From a virus, in IMG/VR virus record IMGVR_UViG_3300006924_000035, positions 1-49,291 of that record: DNA of 49,291 bases. One strand, 5' to 3'. Below the pieces are notes generated by a model, which saw nothing but the letters and a program-made list of their open reading frames with translations, was not told the DNA's origin and ran no database searches. Both the position numbers and the translations under genes were made by a program. Shown in pieces: positions 16,877-25,302 of this stretch. The stretch's first letter is position 1, and the number at the start of each line of letters is the position of its first letter.

Positions 16877-17697
16877 AATTATTATGTGATGGATGGTGTG
16901 CCGACTACGATATCAAACTAAAAGGTATGCCCAAAGATGAATTACAAGAAGTTTTTAAAGACATATACAAATACCTTGTTCTAAATTTTCATAATCAAGA
17001 TTTAGACGAAGCAGACCTATTGCGTATTAGTGAAGTAGTAGGTAGTGTGCAGAAGCAAGATCCTAAAGACGCCCAAAGGGCTCACGGCGGTGGCGGTGAT
17101 GTGTGGGCAGGTGAAGGCATACTTAGAGTAGGCGGCGACGATTTGACAGGTAAGCCTAGTCTGTTTAGTCACAAGCATGATTTAGATTGGCATGCTAATC
17201 AACCTAGTAATCCTAAAAGAAAACATTTAATTTGGTTATATGCAGTAACTGGCACCGTTGGAAGTCGCACAAGTTGGTTGAATAATGCATGGTCATACGA
17301 AGACTTACCTGCTGACATAAAAGAGACTCTTGAAAATGTTCATGTTTATTGTGGTTATCAAGCAGGTAGATATAGCGATACTCCATTATTTAAAGACCAT
17401 ATACAGAGAGATAATCCTGTAAAACTTATTCAAAATTTTGGCGAACATAAAGGAATCTTTTTTCCTTTTTATCAAATATTTGAAGTTGTAGGATGGGATA
17501 AAAAAGAAAGCGAAGAACTTATTTCATATCTACAAAATCATATATTGAACGAAAAATATATGTATCACCATCATTGGAAAAACGGCGATCTCAATATAGC
17601 TGAACAAATTGTTACTATTCATAAAAGATGGCATTTTGAACAAATGGGTCAACGTATACTTTGGAGAGTAGCAAGTGGTCACGAAAATTTGCAGTGA
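16873..17697 (+). CDS. TauD/TfdA-like 2OG dioxygenase with atypical iron site
   Basis: 274 residues from ATG 16873, after AGAAAGAG and overlapping the previous stop as ATGA. DLDWHANQPS corresponds to the W-H-x-D strand of TauD-like enzymes, followed by a spaced LYAVTGTVGSRTSWLNN. HHHWKNGDLNIAEQIVTIHKRW matches the W-x-x-GDL-x(9)-H-x-R end of the family, with Arg in QRILWRV as the 2OG ligand. The carboxylate of the iron triad appears as Asn (H-A-N), which is unusual. Substrate unknown. Confidence 0.68.
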   Translation: MKLLCDGWCADYDIKLKGMPKDELQEVFKDIYKYLVLNFHNQDLDEADLLRISEVVGSVQKQDPKDAQRAHGGGGDVWAGEGILRVGGDDLTGKPSLFSHKHDLDWHANQPSNPKRKHLIWLYAVTGTVGSRTSWLNNAWSYEDLPADIKETLENVHVYCGYQAGRYSDTPLFKDHIQRDNPVKLIQNFGEHKGIFFPFYQIFEVVGWDKKESEELISYLQNHILNEKYMYHHHWKNGDLNIAEQIVTIHKRWHFEQMGQRILWRVASGHENLQ

Positions 17698-17701
17698 AAT
17701 A

Positions 17702-18436
17702 ATGGCTCTTAGTACTGCGGTACGAACTAACGTACTTGCGGATGTAACCCACGCTGTATCGGGCTTAAAATGCGATTTAGACGGTATATATCCGTACTCT
17801 ACAAGTATAGTTGATTGGCTTAAACCAGTTGTAGATCTATCGAATTTCCATGTGTATCCTATGAACGGTATTACACAAGGGCTAGATTGGTGGTACGATA
17901 AAGAGCGTAGAGCTGTAACAATGGAACGTGGAGACTATCAATGGATACATCCAAAAGCAGGAGTAAAACGTATTCATTATATTAGTGTGCCTAGTGCTAT
18001 TGACGGAAACTTTATAGACATACCCAGAGACACACCTACAGCAGTTGACCTTGCATATTTAGGAAGCACAGATATACATAAAATAGATATACCAAAAAAT
18101 GTAGAGTATGTGTTTTATAGTTTAAGTAAACCTTTTGGTGTACGTAATGTTCGCACAGGTTGGATTTTTACTCGCAATCTAGATACAAGATTAGATGCTA
18201 TTACCAATAGTGCTAAGTACTATAACTATTATGCAAATAGTGTTGCAGAAACAATCATAAACAAATTTGATATTGACTATGTATGGAATACTTTAAAAGA
18301 CAAGCAAATAGATATTTGTAATACATACGGATTCACACCAAGTGATAGTGTGTGGCTTGCAACAACAAACAATCCTGCATACGATAAATTTAAAAGAGGA
18401 GATGTAAATAGGTTATGCCTCGCACCGTGTTACTAG
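17702..18436 (+). CDS. Compact PLP-dependent aminotransferase-like protein
   Basis: 244 residues from ATG 17702 (GTG 17675 is an in-frame alternative). YVFYSLSKPFGVRNVRTGWIF closely fits the S-x-S-K-x(5-7)-R-x-GW motif of class I/II aminotransferases, where the Lys forms the PLP Schiff base. VYPMNGITQGLDWWY resembles the upstream region that holds the cofactor phosphate. At 244 residues it is much shorter than the usual 380-420, apparently missing most of the small domain. It may aminate an oxidised sugar or peptide intermediate, or act only as a partner. Its end overlaps the B12 radical SAM gene by 22 bases. Confidence 0.6.
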   Translation: MALSTAVRTNVLADVTHAVSGLKCDLDGIYPYSTSIVDWLKPVVDLSNFHVYPMNGITQGLDWWYDKERRAVTMERGDYQWIHPKAGVKRIHYISVPSAIDGNFIDIPRDTPTAVDLAYLGSTDIHKIDIPKNVEYVFYSLSKPFGVRNVRTGWIFTRNLDTRLDAITNSAKYYNYYANSVAETIINKFDIDYVWNTLKDKQIDICNTYGFTPSDSVWLATTNNPAYDKFKRGDVNRLCLAPCY

Positions 18437-19935
18437 GAACTATCTCAAGTGTATATCACGATTGGGTACCATACCCTGTAGGATGCCTCATCTCTCATTG
18501 TATGAAAAATCCTACTATAGCAAAAGACACAACTTTTTTAGAACCTTTGTATAAAAGCAAATGGGATAATGAAGATACACATGCAAAATTAAAACAAGCA
18601 GACATACTTGGACTTACATGTTATGTATGGAATCAAAATGCAAACGATGAAATTTCTCAGTTATTTAAAAAATATAATCCTAAAGGTGTAATTGTATACG
18701 GCGGTCCTAATGTACCAGAACAAAATTTACAAGAATTTAAACGTCCTTATGTAGATCATTATATGACCGGTCCAGGCGAGTTACAATGGGAAAAGTTTTT
18801 AGATCCTACTAGCAGTAGTGAGTATGCTATACCAACTCCTTATACAGATGGAATATTTGATGACTTACTAAAACGTGAAGATGATATTGCAGTAGCATTT
18901 GAAACCAACAGAGGATGTCCATATCATTGTGCATTTTGTGATTGGGGCGGAGTAAGTCGCAGTAAAATTACAAAACTAAAAGATGCCGCAGTAAAAGAAA
19001 CTATAGAGCATGTACTGAGCTTTGACAATGTAAAGCGTTTAGAAATACTAGATGCAAACTATGGCATATTTCCTAGAGATGTAGATTTTGTACAACACAT
19101 TGTTGATAATAAAAAGCGTGACGATATGATGCTTACTTTTGCTGGCTTTGCAAAAAATGGATCTCCATACTTGCCTGAGATCATGAATCTCACAATGGAT
19201 AATTTTAATGACAAAATGCGTAATGTAAAAATTAGTTTGCAAACATTATCGCCAGATGTACTAGATACAATTCAACGTAAGAATATTAGTACAGACAAAC
19301 TATTGCGTATAATGGATCAACTAAGAGATATCAAAGTAAATTCAGAACTTATTATAGGCTTGCCAGGAGAAACAGCAGACAGTTGGGCAGATACATTATT
19401 CAAACATCCAGAACTAGGTATTGATTTTGCAAGAAGTTATCCTTTATATGTTTTACCTAATACACCTATGGCAACAAATGAATATAAAGAAGAATACGGA
19501 ATAAAAACTAAAAAAATAATTTTGCCTAATAAAGAACAGTTTGAAATGATATATCAATGTAATAGTTATGATTTAGAAGAAATCACAAAAATATATCTTA
19601 CTTGGTGGTACTTTAACACATTCTATAATTTTGGCATTGATAAATCAGTCACAAAAGAAACAATGAAAACTTTTTTTAATAACTTAGACAGCATGCCTTA
19701 TGTTAGTTGTTGTGTTGAAGAAGTACGTATGGCATTACATAGAATATTTAAACCTGAGGACGAATTGCATCTAGAAGGATATGATTATAGTTTTTTACAT
19801 AAACAGTTAGGCAGAGGAAAAGAATTACTTTATTTCAAGCAAAATCAAAAACAGATATGTAAAGAACTAGGAATCAAGTTTAATATCAATAATGATGATA
19901 AAGAATTAGGGAGTGCATTTGCATATATAAAATGA
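18415..19935 (+). CDS. B12-binding-domain radical SAM protein
   Basis: 506 residues. Residues 1 to about 155 form a Rossmann-like cobalamin-binding domain (ADILGLTCYVWN, VIVYGGPNVPE, DHYMTGPGE). The core has NRGCPYHCAFCDW (Cys168, 172, 175), ILDANYGIF, ISLQTLSPDVL and ELIIGLPGET. This is the class B radical SAM layout, whose members include methyltransferases acting on unreactive carbons as well as ring-forming enzymes. Length is typical. Substrate unknown; its operon partners are an aminotransferase-like protein and several oxygenases. GTAAATA four bases before the ATG may be another late-type site. Confidence 0.87.
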   Translation: MPRTVLLGTISSVYHDWVPYPVGCLISHCMKNPTIAKDTTFLEPLYKSKWDNEDTHAKLKQADILGLTCYVWNQNANDEISQLFKKYNPKGVIVYGGPNVPEQNLQEFKRPYVDHYMTGPGELQWEKFLDPTSSSEYAIPTPYTDGIFDDLLKREDDIAVAFETNRGCPYHCAFCDWGGVSRSKITKLKDAAVKETIEHVLSFDNVKRLEILDANYGIFPRDVDFVQHIVDNKKRDDMMLTFAGFAKNGSPYLPEIMNLTMDNFNDKMRNVKISLQTLSPDVLDTIQRKNISTDKLLRIMDQLRDIKVNSELIIGLPGETADSWADTLFKHPELGIDFARSYPLYVLPNTPMATNEYKEEYGIKTKKIILPNKEQFEMIYQCNSYDLEEITKIYLTWWYFNTFYNFGIDKSVTKETMKTFFNNLDSMPYVSCCVEEVRMALHRIFKPEDELHLEGYDYSFLHKQLGRGKELLYFKQNQKQICKELGIKFNINNDDKELGSAFAYIK

Positions 19936-20597
19936 AAGATATAATTTTTACACCATTAGCAATTCCACCTATTCCGAATAAACAAAAAATATTAGATAGG
20001 TTCAATGCACCTGATTTTTATATTTGGTGGGATGAAGAAACATTATTAGGTGAAAAGGAAAATAATAATCCTTTAGGTAATCCGCAACAGTGGACAGATA
20101 AAGCAAAAGAAAATTATCCTGAGCTTATAGAATGGATCGAAACTTATATTCCTTGTGATGATTTTTACTATATTCGTATTGCAAGAGCTAAACATTCAAT
20201 ACCTCCACACATAGACGGTAATGCTGTTAAACCAACACATAAACATCATCTTGCTATTATGCCTGAAACATTGGAATATAATATGGCGCATGAACCTATT
20301 GGTTATCGTTTTGTTGTTGCAGGTAGCAAGGATAAAATGTATATGTGCAAAGACTATGATTATACAAAGGACATGTCTTGGCAACAAAAGCATAGATGTA
20401 TTGTGCCTGAAGAAACAGATGCGTTCTTAATACGCAACCAAGACCAAGCACATGGAGTTGAAGAAGATACTGAAGATAGACTAATAGGATTTATACTTGG
20501 TAAAGTTAATGCCAGGAAGCATTGGGATCTAATAGAAAAAAGCGTAAGTAAGTATAGTGATAAAGTTATAAGGAAACAAGATGTATTCAATGCATGA
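19932..20597 (+). CDS. Putative 2OG/Fe(II)-dependent oxygenase
   Basis: 221 residues. IPPHIDGNAV provides the H-x-D pair, and QAHGVEEDTEDRLIGFIL provides the distal His and, ten residues later, an Arg that could hold 2OG, followed by a final strand. Between them is a GYRFVVAG segment like the domain's central strands. Motif order and length fit small beta-helix hydroxylases. It overlaps the B12 radical SAM gene by 4 bases and the next methyltransferase-like gene by 17. Substrate unknown. Confidence 0.65.
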   Translation: MKDIIFTPLAIPPIPNKQKILDRFNAPDFYIWWDEETLLGEKENNNPLGNPQQWTDKAKENYPELIEWIETYIPCDDFYYIRIARAKHSIPPHIDGNAVKPTHKHHLAIMPETLEYNMAHEPIGYRFVVAGSKDKMYMCKDYDYTKDMSWQQKHRCIVPEETDAFLIRNQDQAHGVEEDTEDRLIGFILGKVNARKHWDLIEKSVSKYSDKVIRKQDVFNA

Positions 20598-21195
20598 TGG
20601 CGCAAATATTAGTGTACACCAACAAGTAGCCAAACGACTACAACCAAAAACGTGTGTAGAGATCGGAACTTATTATGGTGGCATCACATACAAGTTAAGT
20701 AAGATGCTCCCTGATAGTCATTTCTTTGCTGTGCAAAGTTATCACGATCATAAACTTAATCACATGCCCAATACTGACAGAGGCGAATATAGTATTGGTC
20801 AAGCAAGAGAAGATAAAAGTGAAGGGCTTGATAAGAACCTTAAAGAACAAGATTGGAAGCGTAGTGTTAAGAGACATTTTCCAGAAGAGTATCACGACTA
20901 TTTTGATTTTAATCTACTAGCAAAAACATTTGAAGACTGTAACAATGTAAGTATTATATTAGATACTAGTCCTTTTAAGTATGATTGGAAAATTGGATTT
21001 GATCTAGCAATATTTGATGTATCACCGTTGTTAGAAGAAAACGTAAAACAATTTAATTATTGGTGCAAGTACGGCAATCATCATGCTAACATACTTATGG
21101 GTGCATATAATCATCAACAAGAATTTTATGATTATGTAGACAAAAGATATAAAGCAGAAAAAATAGGAAATGATTATGTTCTCGTGTGCATATGA
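20581..21195 (+). CDS. SAM-dependent methyltransferase-like protein
   Basis: 204 residues. The start follows AAGGAAACAAG. QPKTCVEIGTYYGGITYKLSKML is a motif I strand-loop-helix (E-I-G-x-Y-x-G), and FDLAIFDVSPLLEENVKQFNYW resembles motif IV and the following helix, as in class I methyltransferases of the family 24 type used in polysaccharide and antibiotic pathways. LILD-like VSIILDTSPF lies between. The ribose-binding acidic residue is not clear. Overlaps neighbours on both sides. Substrate unknown. Confidence 0.6.
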   Translation: MYSMHDGANISVHQQVAKRLQPKTCVEIGTYYGGITYKLSKMLPDSHFFAVQSYHDHKLNHMPNTDRGEYSIGQAREDKSEGLDKNLKEQDWKRSVKRHFPEEYHDYFDFNLLAKTFEDCNNVSIILDTSPFKYDWKIGFDLAIFDVSPLLEENVKQFNYWCKYGNHHANILMGAYNHQQEFYDYVDKRYKAEKIGNDYVLVCI

Positions 21196-21841
21196 ACTTA
21201 ACATAGACATCACACAAGTACGTGAAGAACTACAACATCTAAATAATCCTAAATACAAGTATGCAGGCTACGATGATATGTGCTTTTACGTATCAGACGA
21301 AACAGTAAAACAACAAAGTTGTGATGCTGTTGTAAGTTTCAAAGAAAAATTTAATAACGGTTTTGTAGATGGCATACGTTTTCTTAACATGTATCCAGAA
21401 CAAAAATATTTGCCCCACGTTGATTCCAATGAACAAGGATTTCATAAAGACATACCTATGGATGTACAACATCCTGGCAATGTAAATATTTTGTTAAGTA
21501 AACCAGTTGGTGATACCACAGTATGGTATATAGATCCTGACCTTAGGAAATTATGGCCTTGGGCATTTAGTAACAACGGAGATCTATTTCCTGATAATGT
21601 TAATAATTATATTACAAACGAAACCATGGGGCAAGATAGATCAACACTTCAACAAGTAGATAAATTTAAACTAACTGACAAAGCAACATTGTTTAATACG
21701 TCTGCACATCATACTATAATAAGTGAAGATGTAAATGAACCACGCTCTAGTGCATGTTTTATATTTTGGCCATACAATAGTTGGCAAGGTATAGTTGAAG
21801 CAGTAAGAGCAAAGAGATTATTGCATGACCGCATGGAATAA
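21176..21841 (+). CDS. Putative 2OG/Fe(II)-dependent oxygenase
   Basis: 221 residues from ATG 21176, after AGGA; ATG 21170 is an in-frame alternative. KYLPHVDSNEQG gives H-x-D, and TSAHHTIISEDVNEPRSSACFIFW gives the distal His and an Arg followed by a strand. VNILLSKPVGDTTVWY forms the middle strands. A WPWAF and a long loop are inserted between. The call rests on motif order. Overlaps the methyltransferase gene by 20 bases and the sulfotransferase gene by 17. Substrate unknown. Confidence 0.65.
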   Translation: MFSCAYELNIDITQVREELQHLNNPKYKYAGYDDMCFYVSDETVKQQSCDAVVSFKEKFNNGFVDGIRFLNMYPEQKYLPHVDSNEQGFHKDIPMDVQHPGNVNILLSKPVGDTTVWYIDPDLRKLWPWAFSNNGDLFPDNVNNYITNETMGQDRSTLQQVDKFKLTDKATLFNTSAHHTIISEDVNEPRSSACFIFWPYNSWQGIVEAVRAKRLLHDRME

Positions 21842-22352
21842 AGAAAAAATCTTTATACATATTCCTAAGACAGGCGGAATAAGTATGACGTCTACAATGG
21901 GCAAAGTAAATATTAAACCACATGCACCTATATGTGATCCAACACTTCCTAAATTACCTAGTTTTACAGTAATAAGAAATCCATATGAACGTGCAGTTAG
22001 TTGGTGGAAGTATTCTAAACAATACGGAATTGATGTTGGATTTTTAGAATATTTGTATGTTTATTTTGACAAGCCATGGCCTAATTGGCGTAAACAATTT
22101 GAAGAATATACAACTACAACAGCAGATTTCTTTTTAGGAGAATTTAAACCTAGTATTCCTATGATGGATTATATAACAATTAATCATAAAATTGCAGTAG
22201 ATGAAATTATAAGATACGAAGATATGCAAATCCAAGAACGACAAAATGTGTCTAAGTTCAAAATAAATATTAATGAGGTACTCACACCAGAAGCAAAAAA
22301 CGTTATAGAACACTATTATCGTGTTGATTTGGAAAGTTTTGATTATGAATAA
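21825..22352 (+). CDS. Sulfotransferase-family protein
   Basis: 175 residues. IFIHIPKTGGISM (about 9-21) is the PAPS 5'-phosphosulfate loop of carbohydrate-type sulfotransferases, and FTVIRNPYERAVSWW matches the 3'-phosphate binding R-(D/N)-P-x-x-R-x-x-S motif. RYEDMQ follows as in family members. It is short, but both PAPS motifs are intact. Members transfer sulfate from PAPS to sugars or, less often, proteins or lipids. In this island it suggests sulfation of a glycan or fibre. The host must supply PAPS, since no PAPS genes are seen. Confidence 0.82.
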   Translation: MTAWNKEKIFIHIPKTGGISMTSTMGKVNIKPHAPICDPTLPKLPSFTVIRNPYERAVSWWKYSKQYGIDVGFLEYLYVYFDKPWPNWRKQFEEYTTTTADFFLGEFKPSIPMMDYITINHKIAVDEIIRYEDMQIQERQNVSKFKININEVLTPEAKNVIEHYYRVDLESFDYE

Positions 22353-22968
22353 AAAGCATTTACCTAGTATATACAACTATAATTTAAATATCGACTTAAA
22401 AAAATTACAAAACGACTGTGATAAATTAGCAGAAAAATTTGTTGATGTACGCACAGCAAATCCTATGCTGTGTATGAATCATGAAGATTTAGTTAAGAAT
22501 GTATACGACAACTTTGAACAGATAAACCTTACTACACCTAGTGAGATTTTACCGCACACAGCCAGCATTAAGGAGCGTCTAAGACGCCGAGAAGAACACC
22601 TTTATAATGTTCCTACTGACGATTATCCTGGTAGTTACTTTGAGCAAGTTATTACACAACTTAAAGCACCTGCAAGCCGTATAAGAATTACAAAACTTGC
22701 ACCAGGTAAAAACATACCATTTCATGTAGACTATGATGTAAGTTATGCAGTACGTTGTATTGTACCTATCTACGGAGATAACCAAGTTATAAATTTATTT
22801 AAAAGAGATGGCAAATTAGAAGCATATAATTTAGAAAATGGAAATGCTTACTTTCTAAATATAGGATATCCACATGCAGTTGTTAACATGAGTAGCAAGC
22901 CACGTATTGCTTTAATGTTTAGTTTAGATGGGACAGACGATATTAGTCATCTTTCCAACGGTTCCTAA
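22345..22968 (+). CDS. Asp/Asn beta-hydroxylase-like 2OG oxygenase
   Basis: 207 residues from ATG 22345 (GGAAAG upstream; the longer frame from 22321 would lie inside the sulfotransferase gene). ASRIRITKLAPGKNIPFHVDYD is the strand leading to H-x-D; VRCIVPIYG follows; AYNLENGNAYFLNIGYPHAVVNMSS gives the distal His and KPRIALMFSL the 2OG-binding Arg. This is the typical beta-hydroxylase domain order. It is the last + strand gene; its 3' end overlaps the 3' end of the opposing gene by 26 bases. Substrate unknown. Confidence 0.75.
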   Translation: MNKKHLPSIYNYNLNIDLKKLQNDCDKLAEKFVDVRTANPMLCMNHEDLVKNVYDNFEQINLTTPSEILPHTASIKERLRRREEHLYNVPTDDYPGSYFEQVITQLKAPASRIRITKLAPGKNIPFHVDYDVSYAVRCIVPIYGDNQVINLFKRDGKLEAYNLENGNAYFLNIGYPHAVVNMSSKPRIALMFSLDGTDDISHLSNGS

Positions 22969-23461
22969 CTTCAGATGTTATAAATGGCCAACCACTAAGA
23001 TTAAGTCTTTGGCCACTACATGGTTCGACCCAGTGATCAAATCCTGTACGCATTATTACAAGCCTATTACGCTTTGGAAGTATACGCATATCTTCTGTAC
23101 ATAATTCGCCATCAGTCTCATCTGTAAGATAAAGCATCCATACCCAGTCTCCATAAACTTCTGGATCTTCTTTGTGCTTGCCTATGTGACTGCTAGGGGT
23201 AAACTTTTTGGCAAACAGTTGCATAGGTTCTAGATCCTGTGTAGGTATACTTGTGCCAATGTGTTCGCCTATTTCGCTCAACAACATTAGTCTATGGGGA
23301 CTAGTTCTAATGTTATTTTTTATCATTTGCCATTCGTATTCTGTATATTCGCCTACATGTGACCCTGTTTCACTGTCTAGTTGTAACAGTTCTCCTTTGC
23401 AAAGTTCATCTAGTTCTTGTAGATAATCCTCTTCAAAAATATCGTCAACTACTATAACCAT
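22943..23461 (-). CDS. Putative 2OG/Fe(II)-dependent oxygenase (prolyl hydroxylase-like)
   Basis: 172 residues from ATG 23461, after GCGGAAGAAA. MQLFAKKFTPSSHIGKHKEDPE gives His-x-Glu in place of His-x-Asp; WVWMLYLTDETDGELCTED and LPKRNRLVIMRTGFDHWVEPC follow the prolyl-4-hydroxylase-like order, with the distal His and then Arg in GQRLNLSGW. The N-terminus (VIVVDDIFEEDYLQEL) is the usual helix entry of this fold. It is the last gene of the - strand operon and overlaps its upstream neighbour by 17 bases. Substrate unknown. Confidence 0.7.
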   Translation of the reverse strand: MVIVVDDIFEEDYLQELDELCKGELLQLDSETGSHVGEYTEYEWQMIKNNIRTSPHRLMLLSEIGEHIGTSIPTQDLEPMQLFAKKFTPSSHIGKHKEDPEVYGDWVWMLYLTDETDGELCTEDMRILPKRNRLVIMRTGFDHWVEPCSGQRLNLSGWPFITSEVRNRWKDD

Positions 23462-24197
23462 TTTCTTCCGCCCATTCTTTCCAAGTTGTGTTAGTATCCT
23501 CAATCCATTGATTGTTATGTTGTTTCCCTACACTATGAGGACCATTTATACTAGCCACGGCATGCAGTCTTACACTACGACAAGGAACTACAGCATGAGC
23601 TTTGCTTGTATTCAAAATAAAAGACTCTCCAGGCTTACAAAATACAGGACCGTCAGCAGTTTCTATGCTACTTGTAATTCCTTCACCGTCATTTAATAAA
23701 ACATGATGATATCTAAATCCTGTATCACCGTCAGTGTGCCAAATAAATCTGCAATCGTGTTCCATATAGCTAAACCAAAAATTGCTACGCAAATTAGGAA
23801 TAACTGCGTCGATTTCATTACAATGTTTTTTTCCTAATTCTTTAAAGTCTTTATGAACAAAACAATAAATGTTTAAATGCTGATCCGGTTCTATTCTAGC
23901 ATTTTCATGTCTTAGTTTAACATAATACAAAACTCCTGAATCATAGTGATATTCATCCACATAATCTAACCAGTTCTCTTCATCCTTCATATCAAATCCT
24001 CTAAGTCCGTTGTATATGTCACGTTTATCCATAAGTTTTTCTGACCGACGCATATACACATTAAGATAAGTTTGATCACCAAAATTAAGATCTGGCCAAA
24101 TTTCTTCAGTCATATCATAAAATAACTTTGTAAGTTCTTTAGTGTTGTTTACAGTGTCACAAAGAACAAATGCTTCTTTCATATGTTGATCAAACAT
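23445..24197 (-). CDS. Putative 2OG/Fe(II)-dependent oxygenase
   Basis: 250 residues from ATG 24197, eight bases after GAGGAG; the ATG at 24182 is in frame but has no ribosome site. CRFIWHTDGDTGFRYHHVLLND gives H-x-D; ADGPVFCKPGESFILNTSKAHAVVPC gives the distal His and SVRLHAVASI the 2OG-binding Arg. This is a full beta-helix motif series. About 100 N-terminal residues are of no recognised family. The start overlaps the end of the preceding gene by 19 bases. Substrate unknown. Confidence 0.72.
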   Translation of the reverse strand: MFDQHMKEAFVLCDTVNNTKELTKLFYDMTEEIWPDLNFGDQTYLNVYMRRSEKLMDKRDIYNGLRGFDMKDEENWLDYVDEYHYDSGVLYYVKLRHENARIEPDQHLNIYCFVHKDFKELGKKHCNEIDAVIPNLRSNFWFSYMEHDCRFIWHTDGDTGFRYHHVLLNDGEGITSSIETADGPVFCKPGESFILNTSKAHAVVPCRSVRLHAVASINGPHSVGKQHNNQWIEDTNTTWKEWAEENGYSS

Positions 24198-24640
24198 TCT
24201 ACTAACTCCTCTATCGGTTGCTCAAAGCAAATTTGAAAATTATATCTAGGGTATTCATTATTATTAATATAGTGAGGTAACTGTGTGTTAAACAATATAG
24301 GTTTTTCATGTGTAACAGTTGGACCGTCTATAAAATGGCAAGGTGCATAATCTTTATGCCAAAACAATGGAACAATTAATACAGTGTTCCTCTTCCATTT
24401 AGTATTATCTACATGTGCAACTACCTTTGCATTTGCAGGTTGATGTACAAACATTGTATAACAATTATAGTTAAATCTTTTAAAATAAGGTAAATCTAGG
24501 TCCCAACACAAGTTACCATCTTTTTTACCGCTTATGGTATCGTAACCAAGAAAATTTGCTTCAGGACTCTTACATAAATTTTCTAAAAAATTTACATCTT
24601 CTGAAGAAATAAGATCTGTTGTTTCATAAAACGGAATCAT
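24179..24640 (-). CDS. Small 2OG/Fe(II) oxygenase-like protein
   Basis: 153 residues from ATG 24640, overlapping the upstream stop as ATGA; the longer frame to 24706 would run 70 bases into the upstream gene. AKVVAHVDNTKWKRNTVLIVPL gives H-x-D and a strand; PILFNTQLPHYINNNEYPRYNFQICF gives the distal His and Arg. This is close to the minimal size for the fold. One of four oxygenase-like genes in a row in this operon. Substrate unknown. Confidence 0.65.
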   Translation of the reverse strand: MIPFYETTDLISSEDVNFLENLCKSPEANFLGYDTISGKKDGNLCWDLDLPYFKRFNYNCYTMFVHQPANAKVVAHVDNTKWKRNTVLIVPLFWHKDYAPCHFIDGPTVTHEKPILFNTQLPHYINNNEYPRYNFQICFEQPIEELVECLINI

Positions 24641-25302
24641 GTATATATTTGTCTTTTCATTTCTATTATTGCATCCATACACATCTCTATATTCATTACA
24701 AGCCATATACTGTCGCTAGAGCCCGGATTAAATAACGAGTGCGTTTTTAAAGTATTTAAGAAATAAATTCCACCTTCTATCCAATTAAGTACATTGTGAT
24801 TTTTATAGTCGCCATGCATCCAATAAAAATTTGGAGGGTTTACATTTTTTATAGGTACAACTAATCTAAACGTTTCGGGAGACCGGCTCATTGCTTCATC
24901 AACATGAGGAGGAAAGTATCCACCAGGTGGAATTTTAATAAACTGTGTTCTTCCTAAAAAGTTCTTCCAAGGAGTTAATATTCTTTGTAATTCCTGACTT
25001 GAATTATATAAAGGTGTAGGAATTTTAAAATCTAATTCGCTATATAGTGTCACCTTCGACTTTAAAGCCTCTTCCTTCTGTTGGTCAGATTTTCTTAAAC
25101 TGCCTTTACTTTGATTAAATTTTCCGTCTAACGATGTAACTGCTAAAGAATATCTTGGAATATGAGGTTTATTAGGATTATATTGAACCCATTCTGTATT
25201 ATATTGTTCTATACTGGTTAGTATTTGTTTTGTACTAACTGAAGTTGTTAATTTAACAAAGTCACCGTTACTGATTAATGCACTAAATATTTCCCAACTC
25301 AT
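24637..25302 (-). CDS. Putative 2OG/Fe(II)-dependent oxygenase
   Basis: 221 residues. FIKIPPGGYFPPHVDEAMSR is the typical lead-in strand and H-x-D site; ETFRLVVPIKN and NWIEGGIYFLNTLKTHSLFNPGS follow with the distal His, then SIWLVMNIEM as final strand. The position usually occupied by Arg is Ser or absent. The layout is like Asp/Asn beta-hydroxylase-type proteins. It overlaps the SDR-like gene upstream by 20 bases and the next gene by 4. Substrate unknown. Confidence 0.68.
   Translation of the reverse strand: MSWEIFSALISNGDFVKLTTSVSTKQILTSIEQYNTEWVQYNPNKPHIPRYSLAVTSLDGKFNQSKGSLRKSDQQKEEALKSKVTLYSELDFKIPTPLYNSSQELQRILTPWKNFLGRTQFIKIPPGGYFPPHVDEAMSRSPETFRLVVPIKNVNPPNFYWMHGDYKNHNVLNWIEGGIYFLNTLKTHSLFNPGSSDSIWLVMNIEMCMDAIIEMKRQIYT

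Noticed and set aside
24641-24706. Longer N-terminus of the 24179 oxygenase-like protein
   Set aside because: It would run 70 bases into the preceding gene, while ATG 24640 gives the ATGA overlap common in this operon.
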